From: JBHHYS01 sp046757645
GTDB taxonomy: Bacteria > Acidobacteriota > Terriglobia > Acidiferrales > 2-02-FULL-67-57
Reading direction: 5' to 3'
Assembly: GCA_046757645.1 (NCBI GenBank)
Contig: JBHHYS010000021.1
Coordinates: 1 to 31,664, forward strand
Length of the DNA: 31,664 nt
Numbering within the stretch: position 1 is the first letter of the stretch; every line of letters starts with the position of its first letter. Positions 26,172 to 31,664 of the stretch are shown here, in pieces. A program made the translations under genes and the position numbers. Below the pieces are notes generated by a model that saw only the letters and a program-made list of their open reading frames with translations, had not been told where the DNA came from and did not search any database.

Positions 26172-26600
26172 CTAGCTGGAGGAGCCCGAGGGTTGCGGGG
26201 CTAAAGAGACCGACTTGGCCGGGGCGGGCGCCCGTTTAGCCTCCGCTTTCATATGGCAGCGCCCTTCGAGCACCCCGCCAGCTTCGATCACCAGGCAAGG
26301 GGTGTGCACCTCACCTTCCACCGTGCCGCTGGGGAGGATTTCCACCCGGGTGGTGCCCTTCACCGTGCCCTGCACCTTCCCGGCCACGGAGACCACGGCG
26401 CTCTCCACCTCTCCTTCGAGGCGGGCATTCTCGCCCACAATCAGGCGCTCCTGGCAGCGCACCGTTCCCTTCAGCTCACCGTCCATCCGGAAGGTGCCGG
26501 CGAGCTCCAAGGTGCCTTCCAGCCTGACGCCCCGGTCGAGGAATCCGATCCATTCATCGGCGCCCGTGGGCGGTTTATTGGTCCCTAACCACTTCCCCAT
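26172..26600 (-). CDS. Bactofilin (polymer-forming cytoskeletal protein)
   Basis: 142 residues. A single bactofilin domain (about 20-110) of short beta-helical repeats: IGFLDRGVRLEGTLELAGTFRMDGELKGTV, LIVGENARLEGEVESAVVSVAGKVQGTVKG and VEILPSGTVEGEVHTPCLVIEAGGVLEGRCHM. Bactofilins form filaments that organise cell shape, stalks or ParABS positioning in some bacteria. The C-terminal 25 residues are Ala/Pro/Ser-rich and unstructured. The N-terminal GKWLGTNK is a possible membrane-targeting stretch. ATG start, solitary. The parAB locus is 2.5 kb away, which is of interest since bactofilins flank parABS in myxobacteria. Confidence 0.9.
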   Translation of the reverse strand: MGKWLGTNKPPTGADEWIGFLDRGVRLEGTLELAGTFRMDGELKGTVRCQERLIVGENARLEGEVESAVVSVAGKVQGTVKGTTRVEILPSGTVEGEVHTPCLVIEAGGVLEGRCHMKAEAKRAPAPAKSVSLAPQPSGSSS

Positions 26601-26847
26601 GACTCACCTCGCCTTTGACTCGTGCTTGCCAGGCGCCGCGGAGACTGACTGAGCTAGTCTCTCCCAGAAGCCTGCCGGAGGCAAGCAAAAAGCGGAGATT
26701 TGCTCCGCGGGGGAGAAAATATCCGCCCGCGGTGCGCGCCGCTCACCCCGTGGCAGCCACACATTTTTCATCACGCGGGAGCGGGGCTGCGATGCTAAAC
26801 TAACCGGGCTGGGGGGGCTGGCCGGGAGTGGCCAGAGGGGAGTCCTG

Positions 26848-28248
26848 ATGCGCTGCCGCAACATCCTGGAAGCCGTAGGGCACACGCCCCTGGTGCGCCT
26901 GAATCGCCTCACCCAAGGGCTCAAGTGTGAGGTTTACGTCAAGGCGGACTACTTGAACCCGGGCGGCTCGGTGAAGGACCGCATCGCGCTCACCATGATC
27001 GAGGAGGCCGAGCGCCGCGGCCAGCTCAAGCCCGGCGGCACCATCATTGAAGGCACCAGCGGCAACACCGGGATGGGGCTGGCGCTGGTGGCCGCCGTCA
27101 GAGGCTACAAAGCCATCTTCACCATCACCGATAAGCAGTCGAAAGAGAAGATTGACCTCCTGAAGGCCCTGGGGGCGGAGGTGATCGTCTGCCCCACCGC
27201 CGTGGCCCCCGATGATCCCCGCAGCTACTATTCGGTGGCGCGCAAGCTCGCCCGGGATATCCCCAACTGTGTTTACCCCAACCAGTACGAGAACCCAACG
27301 AACCCGGAGGCGCACTACCGCACCACCGGGCCGGAAATCTGGGAGGACACCGAAGGAAAAATCACCCACTTCGTCATCGGCCTGGGGACCGGGGGCACGG
27401 TGACGGGCGTGGCCCGCTTCCTCAAGGAGAAGAAGCCTGGGGTGAAGATCATCGGGGTGGACCCGGTGGGCTCGCTCTACTACGAGTACTTCAAGACCGG
27501 CAAAGTTGGCCGCGCTACGCCATATGTAGTGGAAGGCATCGGCGAGGACATCTTTCCCGCCACCATGGACTTCTCTGTGCTCGACGACATCATCCAGGTC
27601 ACCGACCGCGACTGCTTCCTCTGGACGCGGCGCTTGGCCCGCCAGGAAGGCATTTTGACCGGCGGTTCGGGAGGCGGCTGCGTTTACGCGGCCTTGCAGG
27701 TGGCCCGCGAGCTGCGGAGCGAGGGTGTGGTGGTGGCCTTCCTGCCCGACACCGGCACGCGCTACTTGAGCAAGATCTTCAACGACGAGTGGATGCGGGA
27801 CAATCGCTACCTGGAGGCCGAGGTGGCGCTGACCGCCGAGGAGCTGGTTCGCAGCAAGGCCGGGGCCGGGGCGCCGCGTGACTTGGTTTCCGTGCAGGCC
27901 TACCAGACTGTCTACCACGCCCTGCGGCTCATGCAGGGTAAGGACATCTCCCAGTTGCCGGTGGTCGAAAATGGGAAGCCGGTCGGGGCCCTCTATGAAG
28001 ACGATGTGCTCAAGCTCGCCTTGCAGGGGCGCGACCTGCGCAAGGTGATTGTCCGGGAGGTGATGGGCAAGCCCTTCCCCATTGTGTCCCGGAGCGCTCC
28101 CCTGGAGCAGATCAGCCAGTTAATCGCCGGCGGCAGCCCGGCCGTTTTCGTGGAGCGAGCCGGGGGCACGTACGACATCGTCACCAAGTACGACATCATT
28201 CGAGCCGTGGCGCGGCTGGCGGAAAAGGAAAAGGAGTCGCGCGCCTAG
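26848..28248 (+). CDS. Cystathionine beta-synthase-like PLP enzyme with CBS pair
   Basis: 466 residues. The PLP-dependent fold-type II domain (1-310) has the Schiff-base Lys43 in NPGGSVKDR, the phosphate/substrate loop EGTSGNTG (71-75) and the glycine-rich GLGTGGTVTG. A CBS-domain pair follows (about 340-455). This layout is that of cystathionine beta-synthase, which makes cystathionine from homocysteine and serine. O-acetylserine or serine sulfhydrylase activity is also possible for this clade. The CBS pair may bind an adenosyl ligand. No heme-binding N-terminal extension is present, as in bacterial and yeast forms. It ends only 15 bases before rsmG. A hairpin with GCGGAG/CTCCGC arms lies in its leader (about 26691-26710). 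Confidence 0.9.
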   Translation: MRCRNILEAVGHTPLVRLNRLTQGLKCEVYVKADYLNPGGSVKDRIALTMIEEAERRGQLKPGGTIIEGTSGNTGMGLALVAAVRGYKAIFTITDKQSKEKIDLLKALGAEVIVCPTAVAPDDPRSYYSVARKLARDIPNCVYPNQYENPTNPEAHYRTTGPEIWEDTEGKITHFVIGLGTGGTVTGVARFLKEKKPGVKIIGVDPVGSLYYEYFKTGKVGRATPYVVEGIGEDIFPATMDFSVLDDIIQVTDRDCFLWTRRLARQEGILTGGSGGGCVYAALQVARELRSEGVVVAFLPDTGTRYLSKIFNDEWMRDNRYLEAEVALTAEELVRSKAGAGAPRDLVSVQAYQTVYHALRLMQGKDISQLPVVENGKPVGALYEDDVLKLALQGRDLRKVIVREVMGKPFPIVSRSAPLEQISQLIAGGSPAVFVERAGGTYDIVTKYDIIRAVARLAEKEKESRA

Positions 28249-28263
28249 CCCGGCGGCGGCCCG

Positions 28264-28905
28264 GTGCCTGGGTTGCTTTCAGCCCGCGAAATTGCTGCAG
28301 AACTGGCGGATTATAATGTTCGTCTCTCGCCAGCGGCGCTCGCGCAGCTCAACTGCTACCTGGGACTGCTTCTCCGCTGGAATCGCCGCATCAACCTGAC
28401 CGGCATTCGCGAACCGCGCGCCATCCTCCGCCGCCTTTTTGGGGAATCGCTTTACCTGGCGGGGGTCGTCCGAGTGCGCGGTTGGCTGGTGGACGTCGGC
28501 TCGGGGGCCGGCTTTCCCGGCTTGGCCCTGAAGCTGGCGGCGCCCGGGCTCAAGGTGAGCTTGATCGAGCCCCGGCGACGCAAGGGCGCCTTCCTCAAGG
28601 AAGTGGCGCGGCGGTGCGGGTTCTCTTCGGTGGAGGTGGTGGCGGAACGCTTTGAGAGCTGGGTTCGGGGCCGGGAAGGAGAGGAGAGGGCCCATCTGAT
28701 TACTACAGGTGCAGTAGCCGTGACCCCGGACCTACTCCGCGCCATGGCTGAGCTGTTAGGCCGAGAAGGTAGGGCGGTATTTCTGACCACGGGAAAGCTG
28801 GCCGAGAAGGTGAAAGCCCGGGAGGGCGGCTGGGGTTGGGAGCCAGTGCGCAGTGTGCCTGGCAATGGCGGGCGCGTGGTCCTTGTTGGTTGTCCGCGAA
28901 ACTAA
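28264..28905 (+). CDS. rsmG: 16S rRNA (guanine527-N7)-methyltransferase
   Basis: 213 residues, GTG start. RsmG (GidB) methylates 16S rRNA G527. Seen: LLLRWNRRINLTGIREP, the SAM motif VDVGSGAGFPGLALKLA (about 75-92), and LIEPRRRKGAFLKEVARRCG. The usual motif near the catalytic cleft (SRAVA-type) reads TTGAVAVTP, so the Arg of that motif is Gly here, a mild oddity. It stands directly upstream of parAB, the conserved rsmG-parA-parB order near oriC; mnmG (gidA) is absent from this position. Confidence 0.92.
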   Translation: MPGLLSAREIAAELADYNVRLSPAALAQLNCYLGLLLRWNRRINLTGIREPRAILRRLFGESLYLAGVVRVRGWLVDVGSGAGFPGLALKLAAPGLKVSLIEPRRRKGAFLKEVARRCGFSSVEVVAERFESWVRGREGEERAHLITTGAVAVTPDLLRAMAELLGREGRAVFLTTGKLAEKVKAREGGWGWEPVRSVPGNGGRVVLVGCPRN

Positions 28906-28990
28906 TATCTTGTTAACTTATTGAGTATGCCAGACTTATACGTAGATATAGCAAGCGTTCCGAATTCAATTAGTTGTGGCTTACAAAGAT

Positions 28991-29006
28991 TGTTTCACGT
29001 GAAACA
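28991..29006. promoter_or_regulatory. Perfect parS centromere site
   Basis: TGTTTCACGTGAAACA, the canonical 16-bp palindromic parS recognised by ParB. It lies in the A+T-rich 170-base gap between rsmG and parA, five bases before the -35 box of the parAB promoter. I saw no second perfect copy in this window. Confidence 0.97.
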
Positions 29007-29011
29007 TTTTC

Positions 29012-29041
29012 TTGACACGCGAAGCTGTTTTCGCCTAGATT
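29012..29041 (+). promoter_or_regulatory. parAB promoter
   Basis: TTGACA (29012-29017), an 18-base spacer, TAGATT (29036-29041). The parS site ends 5 bases upstream of the -35, so ParB spreading from parS would be expected to occlude this promoter. Confidence 0.65.
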
Positions 29042-29075
29042 TTCGCCGTTCGCAGAGGCCGCAACGGGAGGCCGC

Positions 29076-29876
29076 TTGGGCAAAGTTATCGCGGTGGCCA
29101 ACCAGAAGGGCGGGGTGGGCAAGACCACAACCGCCATCAACCTCGCCGCCGCCCTTGCCTCCAGCGGCTACCCCACCCTCCTGGTTGACTGCGACCCCCA
29201 GGCGAATTCTACCGCCAGCCTGGGCTTCCCTCGCGATCCCGCCCGCCGCTCGCTCTACCACGCGCTGACCTTCGCAGAACCCATTGGCAATCTGAAGCTT
29301 CGCACTGCGGTTGACCACCTGGAGCTGGTGCCATCGGATAAGAACCTGGTGGGGGCGACCGTGGAGCTGGTGCAGGCGGAAGAGCGCGAGTTCCGCCTGA
29401 AAGGCCTGCTCGAGCCGGTGCGGGATCAATACCCCTTTGTTCTGCTCGACTGCCCGCCGGCGCTCGACCTCCTCACCGTCAATGCGCTCAGCGCGGCCAA
29501 CTCGGTCTTGGTGCCGATTCAGTGCGAATACCTGGCTCTGGAAGGGGTGAGCGAGCTACTGGACACGCTGATGCGCATCCGGCGCTCGCTCAACCCGCAG
29601 CTCGCTGTCGAGGGCATCCTGCTGACCATGTACGACGAGCGGACCAACCTCTCCCGCCAGGTGCTCGGCGACCTGCGGGACTTCTTCGGGGCCCAGGTGT
29701 TTGCTACTGTCATCCCCCGCAACGTCCGCCTGGCTGAAGCTCCCAGCCACGGCAAGCCTGTGCTTCTCTACGATCCCCACTCGCGCGGCTGCGAGAGTTA
29801 TCTCGAGCTCGCCAAGGAGGTCATCGCCCATGACTCGAAAAGCGCTGGGCAAGGGTCTGAACGCGCTGCTTCGTGA
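29076..29876 (+). CDS. parA: Chromosome-partitioning ATPase ParA/Soj
   Basis: 266 residues from TTG 29076, with GGGAGG 5 bases upstream. The deviant Walker A KGGVGKTTT (signature Lys11, catalytic Lys16), DCDPQANST and LLDCPPALDLLTVNAL are those of small chromosomal ParA. ParA uses ATP-dependent nucleoid binding to move ParB-parS complexes. It lacks the N-terminal DNA-binding domain of plasmid type Ia proteins. It overlaps the start of parB by 47 bases. Confidence 0.95.
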   Translation: MGKVIAVANQKGGVGKTTTAINLAAALASSGYPTLLVDCDPQANSTASLGFPRDPARRSLYHALTFAEPIGNLKLRTAVDHLELVPSDKNLVGATVELVQAEEREFRLKGLLEPVRDQYPFVLLDCPPALDLLTVNALSAANSVLVPIQCEYLALEGVSELLDTLMRIRRSLNPQLAVEGILLTMYDERTNLSRQVLGDLRDFFGAQVFATVIPRNVRLAEAPSHGKPVLLYDPHSRGCESYLELAKEVIAHDSKSAGQGSERAAS

Positions 29877-30741
29877 CTTTGAGCCGCCGACGCCGGTGGT
29901 TGGCGGCGAACCCCTCACTCGGCCGGCTGTGACCGAGGCCAGCGGCTTGCAGGAGGTCTCGCTTGACCGCATACAGGGATCCGCGTTTCAGCCGCGGGCG
30001 CACTTCGAGCCCCAGGGGCTGGCGGAGCTGGCGCAATCCATGCGCTCGGGTGGAGTGGTGCAGCCGGTGGTGGTGCGTCCCCTGGGCGATGGCTACGAGC
30101 TGGTGGCGGGTGAGCGCCGCCTGCGGGCTGCGCGCTTGGCTGGCCTGGAACGGATTCCGGCGCTCGTCCGGGTTCTCTCCGAGGAGCAGGCGCTTGAGCT
30201 CTCGCTGGTGGAGAACATCCAGCGGGAGGACCTGAACCCCCTGGAGCAGGCGCGGGGCTTCGAGCGTCTGGCGAGAGACTTCGCCCTCACCCAGGAGGAG
30301 ATCGCGGGGCGCACGGGCAAAGATCGGGCCACGGTGGCCAACCTGATGCGGTTGTTGCGGCTGCCGCCGGAGGTGCAGGCGCTGCTCGAGCAGGGCAGGC
30401 TGAGCGCGGGGCATGCGCGGGCCCTGCTGAAGCTGGAAGAAAGCCCTGTGCTGCAGCGGGTGCTGGCCAAGCGCATGGTCGCCCGGCGAGTGTCCGTGCG
30501 GCAGGCCGAGGAGATGGTGGAGCGGCGCCTGCCGGAGGCGAGGAAGCAACGCCCGCGGCGCCCCGCGGCCGACCCGAATCTCAGGGCGGCCGAGGAGGCC
30601 ATGGAGAGAGCCCTGGGAACCAAGGTGCGGGTGGTGGAGCGCAAGGGAGGGCGGGGCCAGGTGCAGATTGACTACTACAGCCTGAAAGACCTCAACCGCA
30701 TCTACTACATAGTTGTAGGAAAGCCGGGCGAAGGCCGGTGA
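29830..30741 (+). CDS. parB: Chromosome-partitioning protein ParB/Spo0J
   Basis: 303 residues. Starts MTRKALGKGLNALL. CTP-binding ParB/Srx domain with VQPVVVRPLGDGYELVAGERRLRAARLAGL and VENIQREDLNPLEQARGFERL. Helix-turn-helix parS-binding part: LTQEEIAGRTGKDRATVANLMRLLRLP. The C-terminal Leu/aromatic dimer domain ends DYYSLKDLNRIYYIVVG. The protein loads at parS and spreads as a CTP-gated clamp. The ATG sits inside the last 47 bases of parA. The frame also reads upstream to 29701 over parA, which is spurious. Confidence 0.95.
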   Translation: MTRKALGKGLNALLRDFEPPTPVVGGEPLTRPAVTEASGLQEVSLDRIQGSAFQPRAHFEPQGLAELAQSMRSGGVVQPVVVRPLGDGYELVAGERRLRAARLAGLERIPALVRVLSEEQALELSLVENIQREDLNPLEQARGFERLARDFALTQEEIAGRTGKDRATVANLMRLLRLPPEVQALLEQGRLSAGHARALLKLEESPVLQRVLAKRMVARRVSVRQAEEMVERRLPEARKQRPRRPAADPNLRAAEEAMERALGTKVRVVERKGGRGQVQIDYYSLKDLNRIYYIVVGKPGEGR

Positions 30742-30871
30742 GTTATACTACAGTCGCCGTATTTAGGGCAGCGGCCTGCCTCTCTGGGGCGGACGGCTTC
30801 GTAGTATTGTCGGGGAGTAGGGGTAGGGTGATAGAGAGCCCGGGCTCGTAGGCTGTGAGGCATAGGTGAGG

Positions 30872-31099
30872 CTAGTGGATTGAGCACGCGCCAGGGCCGC
30901 GGGGGTCGCCGCAGCTCCCGCAGGGTCCGGCGGGCTCCCGGGCGGCGAGGCGGCCACCCTTCCCTCCTAGAGCGAAGACGGAGAGCTGCTGTTCCAGCTT
31001 CTGGCTCCTGCAGGAGGGGCAGGACGCCGGGCTGGAGGGCTGGACGAGAGCCTCGAAGCGATGCGCGCAGTCGCTGCAAATGTACTCGAAGATCGGCAC
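30872..31099 (-). CDS. FmdB-type zinc-ribbon regulatory protein
   Basis: 75 residues, GTG start. Begins MPIFEYICSDCAHRFEALVQ with C8, C11 and C27, C30 (ASCPSCRS), the FmdB/CxxC putative regulatory fold. The tail has extra Cys (PCGSCGDPRGPGACSIH), so a second metal site is possible. Such mini-proteins occur near many genes and none has a firm function. Between parB and this gene (30742-30871) I see no gene. Confidence 0.85.
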   Translation of the reverse strand: MPIFEYICSDCAHRFEALVQPSSPASCPSCRSQKLEQQLSVFALGGKGGRLAAREPAGPCGSCGDPRGPGACSIH

Positions 31100-31388
31100 C
31101 GAGTTGGCCTCCTATGCCGCGAGAGCAATTCTATACCTCCTCGGCTCGAAGCGCAAACCTGCTGGCTTGCTGAGGCGGGCCAGCTATTCTAAGGCACGGG
31201 CGTTCTGCACGCCCTTTACGAAGCTCAATAACGGCTGGGTCGACAACAACGTCCCTGGGCCGGGGGTTGCCAAGCGGACGCCCAGGGAAGTGTGGGCCCC
31301 TCGGGTGGGGAGTGTCGGCTCCGACTCCCAAGTCGCCGGGCGCCCGCGCGCGCTGCCATGGGCCCGGCGGCCTGTGGGCACGGTTGCC

Positions 31389-31664
31389 ATGGCCCGGAGC
31401 GAGGACGAAACTACCCGGCTCGACGAACTCCTGCGCCGCCGCGCCGAAGTGGATGTGCGCCTGGCGCGCTACAAGAAGGGGTTCGGGGTATTGTTCGCCG
31501 ACATCGCGGGCTCTACCGACTCGCCGCCCCCGGACAAAACATTCTCACCGCCGCTGTGTACGCGCCTGCCGGTGAGCTGCCCGGGGTGCGCTTGCGCCGG
31601 TTGAAGGAGACGGGGCTGAAAGAGAAGCCCGCGCCCCAGGTAGTGTATGAAGTCACCCGTGCGG
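31389..31664 (+). pseudogene. Decayed class III adenylate/guanylate cyclase gene, runs off the window
   Basis: Starts at ATG 31389 with RSEDETTRLDELLRRRAEV and reaches the catalytic-domain opening FGVLFADIAGST (metal-binding Asp). Instead of the central cyclase domain it then goes out of frame. From about 31536 the +2 frame reads QNILTAAVYAPAGELPGVRLRRLKETG and LKEKPAPQVVYEVTRA, the normal C-terminal end of such a domain. A deletion of most of the catalytic core plus a frame change is inferred, leaving a non-functional relic. The 289 bases before it (31100-31388) show no gene. The 3' end is outside the window. Confidence 0.65.

Noticed and set aside
26601..26847. SAM or related riboswitch upstream of the cystathionine beta-synthase-like gene
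   Set aside because: The gap has short hairpins (e.g. GCGGAG/CTCCGC) but none of the conserved core sequences of SAM or SAH riboswitches that I can recognise.

Overview
The window is a G+C-rich bacterial chromosome segment centred on the replication-origin neighbourhood. Minus-strand dnaA-dnaN-gyrB-gyrA stands back to back with the plus-strand rpmH-rnpA-yidD-yidC-jag operon. About 12 kb further on lie rsmG, a perfect parS site and parA-parB. The gene set, the selenoprotein SelD and the density of small dispersed palindromic repeats would fit an Acidobacteriota-like or similar deep-branching Gram-negative lineage. That taxonomic guess is an inference; no 16S rRNA gene or other decisive marker is present.

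Layout. 1-5.4 kb: a small C-tail-anchored membrane protein, a secreted creatininase-family hydrolase, a WD40-like beta-propeller protein, a beta-helix/membrane protein with bactofilin-like repeats, the sulfur-insertion enzyme LarE and a VOC (glyoxalase-fold) protein, with repeat-filled gaps. 5.4-12.5 kb (all minus strand): gyrB, a small zinc-ribbon protein, a REP-associated tyrosine transposase (RAYT), gyrA and a small nuclease-like protein. Three copies of one compound palindrome (REP/BIME type) sit at the 3' ends of gyrA, the RAYT and the zinc-ribbon gene. 12.9-16 kb: dnaN, dnaA and candidate DnaA boxes; recF is absent from its usual place between dnaN and gyrB. 16-19.2 kb: ribosomal protein L34, the RNase P protein, YidD, YidC and Jag in tight order. 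19.4-25.8 kb: a DUF72 protein, a methyltransferase, a frameshifted YdjM-type membrane protein, a secreted protein of unknown function, selD, a PilZ protein and a small membrane protein. 25.9-31.7 kb: a Cys-rich mini-protein, a bactofilin, a cystathionine beta-synthase-like enzyme, rsmG, parS-parA-parB, an FmdB-type zinc ribbon and a decayed nucleotidyl-cyclase gene running off the window.

The most striking single observation is selD. Its reading frame continues upstream through an in-frame UGA at exactly the position of the catalytic Cys/Sec (codon 25 from a well-placed GTG start). A perfect 9-bp hairpin with a GGU loop lies 20 nt downstream of the UGA, where a bacterial SECIS element belongs. 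SelD is therefore very likely a selenoprotein, and a simple gene caller would truncate it. Next in interest are the RAYT gene embedded among its probable REP targets, the in-frame repeat insertions in gyrB and in the creatininase signal-peptide region, and the parS site abutting the parAB promoter. I found no wholly unknown multi-gene system, no CRISPR array, no tRNA or rRNA gene and no prophage.
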